A stretch of DNA of 64,000 nucleotides from Dyella sp. 2HG41-7 (GTDB taxonomy: Bacteria > Pseudomonadota > Gammaproteobacteria > Xanthomonadales > Rhodanobacteraceae): NCBI RefSeq assembly GCF_021390675.1, contig NZ_JAJEJV010000004.1:3100001-3164000 (forward strand). The letters run 5' to 3'. Below, piece after piece: positions 29,598-38,401 of the stretch. The translations under genes and the position numbers were made by a program. How positions within the stretch are numbered: position 1 is the first letter of the stretch; every line of letters starts with the position of its first letter. The notes under the pieces are model-generated. The model was not told where the DNA came from. It made no database searches and saw only the letters and a program-made list of their open reading frames with translations.

Positions 29598-30443
29598 TCA
29601 ATCGAACAGCAAATTGTCGATCAGGCGGGTGGAGCCCAGACGGGCGGCAATGAGGGCGACCAGCCCCTCGGTCTCGCCATCGGCAGGTTCGGCCAGATCC
29701 TCGGCCCGCCGGATCGCGGCGTAATCCGGCACAAAGCCGGCACGTTCCAGCTTGGATGCCGCCGCCAGCTCCACCACCGTGCGGGCGTGGCCTTTGGCGA
29801 TCAGGTCGCGCATCTGCTGCAGGGTTTGGTAAATCTGCGCCGCCTCGGCGCGCTCGCCGTCCGACAGGTATTGATTGCGGGAGCTCAGGGCCAGCCCGTC
29901 GTCGGCGCGCTGGGTGGGGCCGCCCATCACCTTCACGGGCAGGGAAAGGTCGCGCACCATGCGCTCGATAACCTTGAGCTGCTGGAAATCTTTCTGTCCG
30001 AATATCGCGATATCCGGCTGCACCAGGTTGAACAGCTTGCAGACTACGGTCGCTACGCCATCGAAATGGCCAGGACGATGCGCCCCTTCCAGGGTGTCGG
30101 TGAGCTCTGGCACGTGCAGGCTCACGCTTTGCGCGGCGCCGTAGGGATAGATCGTCGAAACGTCCGGCGCGAACAGCACGTCGCAACCCGATTCGGCCAA
30201 ACCGGCCTGATCCTGCGTCAGCGTGCGCGGATAGCGCTCGAAATCTTCGTTGGGCCCGAACTGCGTGGGATTGACGAAAACGCTCGCCACCACGCGATCG
30301 GCGCGCGCACGCGCCAGCTTCACCAACGAATGATGCCCCTCGTGCAGGTTACCCATGGTCGGCACAAAGCCGATCATGTGACCTTGCGCGCGCCAGCCGC
30401 GAATCGTGGCGCGCAATCCGGCTGCATCTTGAATCGTCTGCAT
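29598..30443 (-). CDS. panC: Pantothenate synthetase
   Basis: Condenses pantoate with beta-alanine using ATP. The 281-residue protein has FVPTMGNLHEGHHSLVKLAR (first HxGH nucleotidyl-transferase motif), VFVNPTQFGPNEDF, GQKDFQQLKVIERMVRDL and SSRNQYLSDGER (KMSKS-like loop). It lies 17 nt after panB on the same strand and shares that transcript. Confidence 0.97.
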   Translation of the reverse strand: MQTIQDAAGLRATIRGWRAQGHMIGFVPTMGNLHEGHHSLVKLARARADRVVASVFVNPTQFGPNEDFERYPRTLTQDQAGLAESGCDVLFAPDVSTIYPYGAAQSVSLHVPELTDTLEGAHRPGHFDGVATVVCKLFNLVQPDIAIFGQKDFQQLKVIERMVRDLSLPVKVMGGPTQRADDGLALSSRNQYLSDGERAEAAQIYQTLQQMRDLIAKGHARTVVELAAASKLERAGFVPDYAAIRRAEDLAEPADGETEGLVALIAARLGSTRLIDNLLFD

Positions 30444-30460
30444 GAAAAGAAAAATCCGCC

Positions 30461-31291
30461 TTAGTTATAACTGTGTTCGGCCGCGGGAAACGCACCGCTG
30501 CGTACATCGGAAACGTAGGCGGCAATCGCCTCGCTGACCGAACCGCGACCGGCAAGAAAATCTTTGCTGAATTTGGGACGCTTGCCGGGCGTGATGCCCA
30601 GCATGTCGTAAACCACCAGCACCTGACCGTCGCAATGCGGGCCTGCGCCAATGCCGATAACGGGAATGTCGAGCGCCTTGGTCACGCGCTCGCCCAACGG
30701 TGTCGGCACACCCTCCAACACGAGAATGCTCGCGCCGGCCTGCTGCACCGCCAATGCCTCGTTCACCACGCGCTCGGCGGCGTCTTGCGCACGGCCTTGC
30801 ACTTTGTAGCCACCGAATTTGTGCACCGATTGCGGCGTGAGACCCAGATGCGCGCACACGGGGATTACGCGCTCGGTGAGCGCATGAATCGCTTCGAGCA
30901 CATGCGGCGCTGCGCCTTCCAGCTTCACCATCGCCGCACCCGCTTCACCCACCAATCGCGCGCCGGCTTCCAGCGCGTAGGAAACGTTGCGATCGGCCAT
31001 GAACGGCATATCCGCAGCGAGCAGCGTCGCCGATAAACCGCGCGCAACGAGACTGGTGTGGTACACCATGTGATCGAGCGTCACCGGCAACGTGCTGCGT
31101 TGACCTTGCACGACCATGCCCAACGAATCGCCGACCAGCGCGATATCGACACCCGCCTGCTCCACTTGCGCCGCGAAACTTGCGTCGTAAGCGGTGAGCA
31201 TCACGATCTTGCGCCCTTCCGTCTTCATGGCGTGCAGCCCCGGCACGGTGACGGGCTTGCGAACGGGAGCGGTGGCGTTTTCCACGTACAC
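30461..31291 (-). CDS. panB: 3-methyl-2-oxobutanoate hydroxymethyltransferase
   Basis: First committed step of pantothenate synthesis, using methylene-tetrahydrofolate. The 276-residue protein has [69 protein letters not shown] and [14 protein letters not shown], all conserved. It is in the usual order between folK and panC, linking folate and pantothenate supply. Confidence 0.97.
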   Translation of the reverse strand: MYVENATAPVRKPVTVPGLHAMKTEGRKIVMLTAYDASFAAQVEQAGVDIALVGDSLGMVVQGQRSTLPVTLDHMVYHTSLVARGLSATLLAADMPFMADRNVSYALEAGARLVGEAGAAMVKLEGAAPHVLEAIHALTERVIPVCAHLGLTPQSVHKFGGYKVQGRAQDAAERVVNEALAVQQAGASILVLEGVPTPLGERVTKALDIPVIGIGAGPHCDGQVLVVYDMLGITPGKRPKFSKDFLAGRGSVSEAIAAYVSDVRSGAFPAAEHSYN

Positions 31292-31345
31292 GGGAAATCC
31301 TTCAATGCTGCGATGAACAATTATCCGGCGCGGAACGGGTGGCGC

Positions 31346-31825
31346 TCAAGTTAGGGGTGTACAGCCTTGCGTATCAACGGTTCGTAGAAGGTCCAAGACC
31401 TTGCCCTGCCCCGGAATGTTCAGATCGGGCGCGACATCGTTCAGCGGCAACAGCACGAAGGCGCGGTCGGCGATATGCGGATGCGGCAGCGTGAGACGTT
31501 CGCTGTTGACGGTGACGCTGGCCATGTGAAGCACGTCGAGATCGAGAATGCGCGGCCCCCAACGCTCGCCGTTGCGCAGTCGGCCTGCGTTGCGCTCGAT
31601 CTCCAGCAATGCGTCGAGCAAAGCATGCGGCTCCAGTTCGGTTTCAAGCGCGACAACCGCGTTGAGAAAATCGGGTTGATCGAGAACGCCCCACGGCGGC
31701 GTGCGATAGAGCTTCGAGCGCGCGACGACCTGCGTATGCGGCAAAGCGGCCAGCGCCGTCATGGCATCCAGCAGGTGTTGTCGCGAATCGCCAAGATTGC
31801 TGCCCAGCGCAACGTACGCGCGCAT
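31346..31825 (-). CDS. folK: HPPK, folate biosynthesis pyrophosphokinase
   Basis: 6-hydroxymethyl-7,8-dihydropterin pyrophosphokinase. The 159-residue protein begins MRAYVALGSNLGDSRQHLLD and has RWGPRILDLDVL and LTLPHPHIADRAFVLLPL. The start at 31825 shares its A with the pcnB stop (TGATG), so the two are translationally coupled. Longer upstream readings would overlap pcnB and lack family similarity. Confidence 0.96.
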   Translation of the reverse strand: MRAYVALGSNLGDSRQHLLDAMTALAALPHTQVVARSKLYRTPPWGVLDQPDFLNAVVALETELEPHALLDALLEIERNAGRLRNGERWGPRILDLDVLHMASVTVNSERLTLPHPHIADRAFVLLPLNDVAPDLNIPGQGKVLDLLRTVDTQGCTPLT

Positions 31826-33234
31826 CAAGCGGCCCCGGATTTCCCGGCGGAGGACTTGCGTCGACGTTTGCGCTTGCGCGTCGCGCCGCTGCGCACGGGC
31901 TCGATGTCTCCAGGGCCGCCCGCCTGATGCTGCGGCAACGCGGAAGCCAGCGTTTCGTGCGGCAACTGTTGCGCATGCGCCCACCAGCGTCCCAGTTCGC
32001 CGATCGCAGGCGATTCCGCTTCGCGCAACAGAAGAAAATCGAACGCGGCGCGGAAGCGCGGATGCGCCAGCAACCGGAATACTTTTTTGCGCTGAACATG
32101 CTCGAAGCGCGGCTGCAGCGACCAGATCTCTTCCATCGTGATCGTGAAGCGACGCGGGATGGCGACGCGTTGACACTGTTCGGCCACCACGTGCATCGCG
32201 GCGCGCGACCACGCCTCGTTGGCGTCTTTGCCGTGCGATATCCACGTATGCGCAAGATCGCGCACCTCGCCCCACAGCAGCACCGCGAACAAAAATGCCG
32301 GCGTGACCGATTTGCCGTCGGCGACGCGATCGTCCGTATTAGCCAAACCCTGCTCGATCAACGAGCGCAGCGCTTCATCACCGCGCTTGAGCGCACGCGC
32401 AGTGGCCGGGAACATAAATTTCAGCAACCCGGATTGTTCAAGCATCCGGAAGCTCTTCAACCCATGCCCGGACAAAAACATCTTCAGCGATTCGTCGAAC
32501 AAGCGCGCCGGCGCGACGCCGCTCAACAGCGGGCCGAGTTCGGCGAACGGTGTGGACGCGGACGCATCGATCCGAAAATCGAGCTTGGCCGCCAAACGCA
32601 CGGCGCGCAGCATGCGCACGGGATCTTCGCGATAGCGCGTGGCCGGATCGCCGATCAGGTGCAAGGCGCGATCCTGCAGATCCTTGATGCCACCGACGTA
32701 ATCGCGCACCGAAAAATCGCTGATGTCGTAGTACATCGCATTGACGCGGAAGTCGCGGCGCAGCGCGTCCTCTTCGATCGTGCCCCACACGTTGTCGCGC
32801 ACGATGCGGCCGTCGACGATATGGCGATCGCCTTCGTCCTCGCTGGCGCCGCGGAACGTCGCGACCTCGATGATCTCTGAGCCATAAACGACATGCGCCA
32901 GACGAAAGCGGCGGCCGATCAGGCGGCAATTGCGAAAGAGCTTTTTGACTTCGTCGGGCGTGGCGTCGGTGGCCACGTCGAAATCCTTGGGATGTCCGCC
33001 GAGCAGCAAATCGCGCACCGCGCCACCGACCAGGTACGCGTTGTAACCGGCTTCATTCAAGCGATACAGCACGCGCAAGGCAGCCTTGCTGATGTTCTTG
33101 CGAGAGATCGTGTGCTGCTCGCGCGGAATGATGCGCAGAGCGAGTTTGGCGTCGTTCCTGGCTGTGGAATTCAAGCGATCGAAATCCTTGGGGGTATCCA
33201 ACTTCCGGGTCGCAGGGCTGAGTACGCCTGGCAT
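31825..33234 (-). CDS. pcnB: Poly(A) polymerase I
   Basis: Adds 3' poly(A) tails that promote RNA decay; class II nucleotidyltransferase related to CCA-adding enzymes. The 469-residue protein has YLVGGAVRDLLLGGHPKDFD and VATDATPDEVKKLF with the catalytic aspartates, RRDFRVNAMYYD, and a basic C-terminal tail rich in Arg/Lys (RKRKRRRKSSAGK) that probably binds RNA. A PcnB rather than a CCA transferase is supported by the N-terminal extension (IPREQHTISRKNISKAAL) and the neighbouring folK. Confidence 0.95.
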   Translation of the reverse strand: MPGVLSPATRKLDTPKDFDRLNSTARNDAKLALRIIPREQHTISRKNISKAALRVLYRLNEAGYNAYLVGGAVRDLLLGGHPKDFDVATDATPDEVKKLFRNCRLIGRRFRLAHVVYGSEIIEVATFRGASEDEGDRHIVDGRIVRDNVWGTIEEDALRRDFRVNAMYYDISDFSVRDYVGGIKDLQDRALHLIGDPATRYREDPVRMLRAVRLAAKLDFRIDASASTPFAELGPLLSGVAPARLFDESLKMFLSGHGLKSFRMLEQSGLLKFMFPATARALKRGDEALRSLIEQGLANTDDRVADGKSVTPAFLFAVLLWGEVRDLAHTWISHGKDANEAWSRAAMHVVAEQCQRVAIPRRFTITMEEIWSLQPRFEHVQRKKVFRLLAHPRFRAAFDFLLLREAESPAIGELGRWWAHAQQLPHETLASALPQHQAGGPGDIEPVRSGATRKRKRRRKSSAGKSGAA

Positions 33235-33310
33235 GCGCTAGCCCTGAAAAAGCAGCCAAAAGCATTGTTCTGCAAGCGTTTCAGCTCGTGCGAGCTAGCG
33301 TCCGCGGGCG

Positions 33311-33338
33311 TTGCCGGACGCATCAATTCAGCTATACT
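33311..33338 (+). promoter_or_regulatory. Promoter of tRNA-Glu
   Basis: TTGCCG (33311-33316), a 16-nt spacer and TATACT (33333-33338), giving a start about 20 nt before the mature tRNA. Confidence 0.6.
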
Positions 33339-33358
33339 ACCGCGCCTCGCAACAATAC

Positions 33359-33434
33359 GCTCCCATCGTCTAGTGGCCTAGGACACCGCCCTCTCAAGGC
33401 GGGAACACGAGTTCGAACCTCGTTGGGAGCGCCA
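33359..33434 (+). tRNA. tRNA-Glu (anticodon CTC)
   Basis: Acceptor arms GCTCCCA/TGGGAGC, discriminator G and an encoded CCA (33432-33434). The anticodon arm CCGCC-CTCTCAA-GGCGG has CTC at the anticodon positions, reading GAG. The T arm contains the conserved GTTCGAAC. Total 76 nt. A small GATCGG/CCGATC hairpin follows at 33447-33462. Confidence 0.95.
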
Positions 33435-33484
33435 CCATCCCATTATGATCGGCTTTCCGATCCTTTAGCAGGGCACACGGCAGC

Positions 33485-33808
33485 ATGACCTTCGTCGTCA
33501 CCGACAATTGCATCAAATGCAAATTCACCGATTGCGTCGAGGTTTGTCCTGTCGACGCCTTTCACGAAGGCCCAAACTTTTTGGCGATCGATCCGGACGA
33601 GTGCATCGACTGCACCTTGTGCGAACCGGAATGCCCGATCAACGCCATTTATCCGGAAGACGACGTTCCCGCTGGGCAGGAAGGCTTCACCGCCCTGAAC
33701 AAGGAACTCGCCAAGGCGTGGCCGGTCATCACCGTGCGTAAGGACGCGCTGCCCGATGCCAAGGAATGGGAAAACAAGCCCGATAAGCTGAAGCTGCTGG
33801 AGCGCTGA
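33485..33808 (+). CDS. fdxA: Seven-iron ferredoxin FdxA ([3Fe-4S][4Fe-4S])
   Basis: Low-potential electron carrier of the Azotobacter FdI type, 107 residues. Ignoring the initiator Met, all cluster cysteines are kept: C8, C16, C49 for the 3Fe cluster and C20, C39, C42, C45 for the 4Fe cluster ([30 protein letters not shown]). The extra cysteine usually at position 24 is Ala here (CPVDAF where most have CPVDCF). Partner proteins are not encoded nearby. Confidence 0.95.
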   Translation: MTFVVTDNCIKCKFTDCVEVCPVDAFHEGPNFLAIDPDECIDCTLCEPECPINAIYPEDDVPAGQEGFTALNKELAKAWPVITVRKDALPDAKEWENKPDKLKLLER

Positions 33809-33827
33809 GCGCATCGCAGCTATCAAC

Positions 33828-33859
33828 AAAAACGCCGCTCGATGAGCGGCGTTTTTTTA
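33828..33859. terminator. Bidirectional terminator
   Basis: Stem ACGCCGCTC/GAGCGGCGT with loop GAT, a T-run on the right and an A-run on the left; serves fdxA and the convergent lipoprotein gene. Confidence 0.9.
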
Positions 33860-33885
33860 TGCGGCGCTTGAGGCTGAGCGTAACG

Positions 33886-34479
33886 TCAGCCCTTGCCGCC
33901 CAGGCGGGATTTCAGGCTGTCGACCACTTTCGCAACCGCGGCCGCTTCGCCTTGCGCGCGCACTTCGCTCGAGCCTTGGCCGCTGGCATCCACGGTCACG
34001 ACCACCGAACGCGGGGCCACATTCGGACCACCGGAACCGCTGCCGCCACGACCGAACATGCGGCCCAAGAAACCGGTTTTTTCCGCGGGCTGATCGGAAG
34101 CCATCACGCTGAGGCTGTAGGTATGCGCCGCGTCGTCGTGCCCTTGCATCTGGCCGATTTCGCCATTGCTCAACGCCTCGCCGACACGGCGATAGGTGTT
34201 GTCCACGTTGTCGGCCAGGATGAACCCGTCGGTGATCGTACCCGGGTTATTGCCCACGCGTGCGGTGGCCCCGTTCGGCGACGGCTGATTGCTGCCCTGG
34301 GGCGGAATCACCAGCGCGGCGCTGGCATTGGGTGTATCCATGCCCGGAGGAATTTCCAGCGGAGACTGTTGCTTGGCGTTTTGCCATGCGCGTTCGGAAC
34401 GGAACATGCCGCAGCCCGAAAGCAGCAGGCCAGTGAGAGCCAGGGCCGGCAGGGCAACGGCGAGGGAAAATTTCTTCAT
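33886..34479 (-). CDS. BamC/NlpB-like lipoprotein
   Basis: A 197-residue outer-membrane lipoprotein candidate: signal peptide MKKFSLAVALPALALTGLLL then lipobox LSGC. The body has NPGTITDGFILADNVDNTYR followed by RVGEAL, and a C-terminal SVVVTVDASGQ strand. Its place directly after dapA equals that of bamC (nlpB) in E. coli, which supports a short BamC-like partner of the BAM complex. It is shorter than E. coli BamC (344 residues) and may hold only one helix-grip domain. A Gly/Ser-rich linker (RGGSGSGGP) splits it. Confidence 0.7.
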   Translation of the reverse strand: MKKFSLAVALPALALTGLLLSGCGMFRSERAWQNAKQQSPLEIPPGMDTPNASAALVIPPQGSNQPSPNGATARVGNNPGTITDGFILADNVDNTYRRVGEALSNGEIGQMQGHDDAAHTYSLSVMASDQPAEKTGFLGRMFGRGGSGSGGPNVAPRSVVVTVDASGQGSSEVRAQGEAAAVAKVVDSLKSRLGGKG

Positions 34480-34528
34480 GTAATGGATTCCGTTTTATTC
34501 CGAAGTTGTAAGTCGAGCAGCCGACCGG

Positions 34529-35422
34529 TCACGCGGCATCCGCCAAGGATGCCAGAGTCGACAAGGCCTTGCGTAGCTGCTCGCGCGCCGGCCCCTGTTC
34601 CAGTTCCACCAGCGGCAACCGCGGCTGCGCCGTTCCCAGGCCCAAATCCGGCAGACCCGCTTTCACCGCAATCGGGTTGGGCGCGCAATTGAGCGCCTGC
34701 ACCAGCGGATCGAGCGCCGCATGGCAGCGTGCCACCGCATCGCGATCCCCGGCCGTGGCCGCATCGCAGAGTGCGCGAAACGCCTTGGGAACCAAATTGG
34801 CCACCACCGAGATCACGCCCGCCGCGCCAGCCAGCATCGCTTCCGCGCCGCTCGCATCGTCGCCGGACAGATAGACGAAATCCGAGCGCACAAGTTCCGC
34901 GGTGCGTTGAATGCGCTCCGCATCGCCGCGCGCTTCCTTGATGCCGATAATGGCGGGATGGTCGCGCAGGATCGCCGTCGTCTCCGGCGCCAGGTCGCAG
35001 CCGGTGCGGCCCGGCACGTTGTAGAGAATCACCGGCAATCCGCCGCGATCGGCCACTTCAACGAAATGGCGGCGCAACCCTTCCTGCGTGGGCCGCACGT
35101 AATACGGCGTCACCACCAGGGCGGCATCCGCGCCTAGCGCACGGGCGTGCTGCGTGGCGGCCACCGTTTTGGCGGTGCCGGCCTCGCCGGTGCCGGCGAT
35201 CACGGGAATGCGACCGGCGACATGCTTCACTGCAAAGCTGAGCAGGCGGTCGTATTCGTCTTGTTCGAGCATATGAGCTTCGCCGGTGGAACCGGCGACG
35301 ACTACCGCTTGGGTGCCGCCCGCGATCTGGAAGTCGAGCAAACGGCCGTATGCCGCCATGTCGAGCGCTCCATCCGAGGCGAATGGAGTAACCAGCGCGC
35401 AGACGCTTCCGTGAATCTTCAT
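34529..35422 (-). CDS. dapA: 4-hydroxy-tetrahydrodipicolinate synthase
   Basis: First step of the lysine/diaminopimelate branch. The 297-residue TIM-barrel protein has GSTGEAHML, the catalytic Tyr134 in LYNVPGRTG and the Schiff-base Lys162 in IIGIKEARGD. It is upstream of the BamC-like gene and divergent from gcvR, as in E. coli. Confidence 0.96.
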   Translation of the reverse strand: MKIHGSVCALVTPFASDGALDMAAYGRLLDFQIAGGTQAVVVAGSTGEAHMLEQDEYDRLLSFAVKHVAGRIPVIAGTGEAGTAKTVAATQHARALGADAALVVTPYYVRPTQEGLRRHFVEVADRGGLPVILYNVPGRTGCDLAPETTAILRDHPAIIGIKEARGDAERIQRTAELVRSDFVYLSGDDASGAEAMLAGAAGVISVVANLVPKAFRALCDAATAGDRDAVARCHAALDPLVQALNCAPNPIAVKAGLPDLGLGTAQPRLPLVELEQGPAREQLRKALSTLASLADAA

Positions 35423-35537
35423 GGCGCAATCCGCACAAAAAACCTAATAGGCCATATTACTTGCGGCCTCGCGGGAGGGGCAAGTAAGCTGGTGTATCGT
35501 TCGTCGTCATCCCGCACGACGCGGGTCGCCAACATCC

Positions 35538-36101
35538 ATGTCCACCAACCCTTTTTCCGCGCGATCCAGTAACGACCATCAATTGCTGATCCAGACGCTG
35601 ACGCCGGCGACGCGCACGCCGCTGCTTGCGCTGGCCCGACGTATTGCCGACGCTGGCTGCAATCTTTCCGATGCCCGTGTCTCCACCATCGGCGCGGACA
35701 CCTCGCTCACGCTGCTGGCCAGCGGCGCCTGGGATGCGGTCGCCAAGCTCGAAACGGCCTTGACCAAGCTCGCACGCGAAGAAGAACTGCGCCTCACGCA
35801 TTACCGCACCACCCCGCGCGAACCCAGCGGCCATTTGCTGCCGTACCTGGTGGAAGTGGTGTCGTCCGATCGCCCGGGCATTCTGGTGAAGATCGTCGAT
35901 TTCTTCAGCCGTCACGACATCAGCGTGGAGCAACTGAGCTCCATGCGCTATCAAGCCATGCAGACTGGCGCGGCGATGTTCCAGGCGCAGTTCACGATCG
36001 GGGTGCCGGATAAGTTGCATATCGCCGCATTGCGCGACGATTTTCTGGAATTCTGCGATGGCTTAAATCTGGACGCCATCATGGATCCGGTGAAGTTTTA
36101 G
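35538..36101 (+). CDS. gcvR: GcvR-like ACT-domain regulator
   Basis: A 187-residue protein with two ACT domains (about 15-85 and 95-170): LLALARRIADAGCNLSDARV and VVSSDRPGILVKIVDFFSRH. GcvR binds glycine and antagonises the GcvA activator of the glycine-cleavage operon. Position divergent from dapA and before bcp matches E. coli. The last base of its TAG stop is the first base of a large nested inverted repeat. Confidence 0.88.
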   Translation: MSTNPFSARSSNDHQLLIQTLTPATRTPLLALARRIADAGCNLSDARVSTIGADTSLTLLASGAWDAVAKLETALTKLAREEELRLTHYRTTPREPSGHLLPYLVEVVSSDRPGILVKIVDFFSRHDISVEQLSSMRYQAMQTGAAMFQAQFTIGVPDKLHIAALRDDFLEFCDGLNLDAIMDPVKF

Positions 36102-36367
36102 GGACGCGCTAACCCATTTTCGTGGGCGGCATGATGTCCAAAAGGCGTGCAGGTTGTGTTGCGCGGCGCAGGGAAGACTGGTGGTCTTTTCAAGCTGCGC
36201 GACGCAGCCTGCGCGCCTTTTGGACATCACCCTTCGGGCCGGCGCTATCCGTCCGCATCCCTTCGGCCCATCGTCTCGACAGACAGCCAGTCTGCCTTCG
36301 CCGATGGTCCTGTGGTCTGCGGACGGATAGCGCCGGTGACGCCCACGAAAATGGGTTAGCGCGTCCC
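36101..36367 (+). other. 267-nt nested inverted repeat forming a three-way junction
   Basis: The two ends are perfect 28-nt complements: 36101-36128 (starting GGGACGCGCTAACCC) and 36340-36367 (ending GGGTTAGCGCGTCCC). They enclose two further hairpins. Branch A: 36133-36153 pairs with 36208-36228 (20 of 21 plus one T-G), continues as 36154-36167 with 36194-36207 (14 pairs, four T-G or G-T) and ends in AAGAC/GTCTT. Branch B: 36239-36257 pairs perfectly with 36318-36336 (19 bp, CCGGCGCTATCC...), with inner CCATCG/CGATGG and CAGAC/GTCTG stems. In branch A all non-Watson-Crick pairs are T-G when read on the plus strand and none are A-C, which favours a plus-strand RNA. No gene is credible inside it. 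Confidence 0.85.
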
Positions 36368-36475
36368 TCAGGATGCTCCGCCTTTGATCATCTGACAAGG
36401 CTGTTTCCGTCACGATTCACGCGCTAGTCTCCGTCCCAGCAGTCGCACTAAGTAAGTCTGGCTACCGGAGAGCCC
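36368..36475 (+). other. Leader of bcp
   Basis: About 108 nt between the nested repeat and bcp. A GGAGAG ribosome-binding site lies just before the ATG at 36476. No clear promoter hexamers were recognised. Confidence 0.4.
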
Positions 36476-36937
36476 ATGCCCGATCTAGGCAAGAAAGTAC
36501 CAAAGCTGCAAGGCGTCACCGGCGACGGAAGCACGCTCAAGCTCGACTCACTGAAAGGCCAATGGGTAGTGCTCTACTTCTACCCCAAGGACAGCACGCC
36601 AGGTTGCACGAACGAAGCCAAAGATTTTCGCGACCTCTATCCGAAGTTCAAAAAGCGCCATGCCGAAATCGTCGGCGTCTCGCGCGACTCCGCCAAATCC
36701 CACGCCAATTTCGCCAGCAAGCAGGAACTGCCCTTCCCGCTGGTATCCGATCCCGATGAAACCTGGTGCAACGCCTTCGACGTGATCCACGAAAAGGTGT
36801 TGTACGGAAAACGTCACATGGGCGTGGTACGCAGTACTTTTTTGATCGATCCCGACGGCAAGCTCGCCGCGGAATGGCGGGGCGTGAAAGTGCCCGGCCA
36901 TGCGCTGGCGGTGCTCGACGACCTATCTGCTCGGTGA
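36476..36937 (+). CDS. bcp: Thioredoxin-dependent peroxiredoxin (Bcp/PrxQ)
   Basis: Reduces hydroperoxides. The 153-residue protein has the peroxidatic motif DSTPGCTNEAKDFRD (Cys44) and SDPDETWCNAFDV. The resolving cysteine of the E. coli type, five residues after the peroxidatic one, is Lys49 here; the only other cysteine is Cys98. It may act as a 1-Cys enzyme or use Cys98. It follows gcvR as in E. coli, though separated by the nested repeat. phoH starts 76 nt downstream. Confidence 0.93.
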   Translation: MPDLGKKVPKLQGVTGDGSTLKLDSLKGQWVVLYFYPKDSTPGCTNEAKDFRDLYPKFKKRHAEIVGVSRDSAKSHANFASKQELPFPLVSDPDETWCNAFDVIHEKVLYGKRHMGVVRSTFLIDPDGKLAAEWRGVKVPGHALAVLDDLSAR

Positions 36938-37013
36938 TTTTTACGTACGTCCACATCGCCATCGTTCACTTGAAGCGATCCACTTTCCTCCCGCCTCACG
37001 AGGTCTCTTCCGC

Positions 37014-38393
37014 ATGACCGGAAGCAAGCGCATTTACGCTCTCGATACCAACGTGTTGTTGCACGACCCGACGTCGCTGTTTCGTTTCGAGGAGCACGAC
37101 GTCTTCATACCGATGACAGTTTTGGAGGAACTGGACGAGAAGAAAAAAGGCGCCTCGGAAGTTTCACGCAACGGACGCCAGGTCAGCCGCTTCCTCAACG
37201 AACTGATCGAACGCGGCAACGGACACGGCATCAGCAACGGCCTGGAATTGGCGAACCCTGACGGCGTATCGCTCAAGCGCGGTCTTGCCGTGGGTCGCCT
37301 GTATTTCCAGCAGCGCACCAGCAACGGGCACGGCAAGGCGGACAATCAAATTCTCTCCGCCGTGATCGAATTGAAGGAACAGAATCCGGATCGTTCGGTC
37401 ATTCTGGTCACCAAAGACATCAACCTGCGCATCAAAGCCAAGATCTACGGCATCGATGCGGAGGACTACGAGAACGATCGCGCGCTGGACGATTTCGCGC
37501 TGTTGTTCACCGGTTCGTCCGAACTGCCGGAAGATTTCTGGAACCTCCATCCGGAAGTGCAATCGTGGAACGAGCGCGGCCGCACGTACTACAAACTCGA
37601 TCGCCGCGACGATGAGGATTGGTATCCCAATCAATGTCTGTTCTTGCCGGGCGACGATAACGTCGAATTGCGCGTGCTGCATATCGACGAAGTGCGCGCC
37701 ACGCTGGTGCTGCTCGACGATCACAGCCACAGCAATCATGCCGTATGGGGCATCGCCGCGCGCAACCGCGAGCAGAACTTCGCGCTCAATGTGTTGATGG
37801 ACCCGGACATCGATTTCGTCACCTTACTCGGCACTGCGGGCACCGGCAAAACGTTGCTCGCGCTGGCGGCGGGTTTGGCGCAAGTGATGGATCAACAGCG
37901 TTACCGCGAAATCATCATGACGCGCGCCACGGTGTCGGTCGGCGAAGATATCGGCTTTCTGCCCGGCACCGAAGAAGAAAAGATGACGCCGTGGATGGGC
38001 GCGCTCACGGATAACCTCGAAGTGCTCGCCAATCCGGAAGAAGGCGGCAGTTGGGGACGTCAGGCCACCAACGATCTGCTCGCATCGCGCATCAAGATCC
38101 GCTCGCTGAATTTCATGCGTGGCCGTACCTTCCTGTCGCGCTATCTGATCATCGACGAAGCGCAAAACCTCACGCCAAAGCAGATGAAAACACTGATCAC
38201 CCGCGCAGGCCCGGGCACCAAGATCGTGTGCCTTGGCAACGTGGAGCAGATCGATACACCCTACCTGACCGAAACAACATCCGGTCTCACGTACGCGGTC
38301 GATCGCTTCAAGCACTGGGCGCATTCGGCGCACATCACGCTGCGGCGTGGCGAGCGTTCGCGACTGGCGGACTTCGCGTCGGAAGCCTTGTAG
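37014..38393 (+). CDS. PIN-PhoH family ATPase (PhoH2 type)
   Basis: A 459-residue fusion of an N-terminal PIN ribonuclease domain (YALDTNVLLHDPTSLFRFEE, acidic residues kept) and a C-terminal PhoH ATPase with Walker A LGTAGTGKTLLALAAG and Walker B YLIIDEAQNL. PhoH2 proteins have RNA helicase/RNase activity and in some bacteria follow a small antitoxin gene; none is visible here. The ATG at 37014 gives a clean PIN start; an in-frame upstream ATG at 36900 lies inside bcp. Confidence 0.93.
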   Translation: MTGSKRIYALDTNVLLHDPTSLFRFEEHDVFIPMTVLEELDEKKKGASEVSRNGRQVSRFLNELIERGNGHGISNGLELANPDGVSLKRGLAVGRLYFQQRTSNGHGKADNQILSAVIELKEQNPDRSVILVTKDINLRIKAKIYGIDAEDYENDRALDDFALLFTGSSELPEDFWNLHPEVQSWNERGRTYYKLDRRDDEDWYPNQCLFLPGDDNVELRVLHIDEVRATLVLLDDHSHSNHAVWGIAARNREQNFALNVLMDPDIDFVTLLGTAGTGKTLLALAAGLAQVMDQQRYREIIMTRATVSVGEDIGFLPGTEEEKMTPWMGALTDNLEVLANPEEGGSWGRQATNDLLASRIKIRSLNFMRGRTFLSRYLIIDEAQNLTPKQMKTLITRAGPGTKIVCLGNVEQIDTPYLTETTSGLTYAVDRFKHWAHSAHITLRRGERSRLADFASEAL

Positions 38394-38401
38394 TTCATCG
38401 C

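Noticed and set aside
36063-36427. Open frames on both strands through the nested repeat, sharing a KRRAGCVA stretch
   Set aside because: The shared peptide arises because the hairpin arms are complementary; no ribosome-binding site, no family and no codon bias. Treated as non-coding.
37014-38393. PIN-PhoH as part of a toxin-antitoxin pair
   Set aside because: The upstream gene is bcp and no small antitoxin gene precedes phoH.
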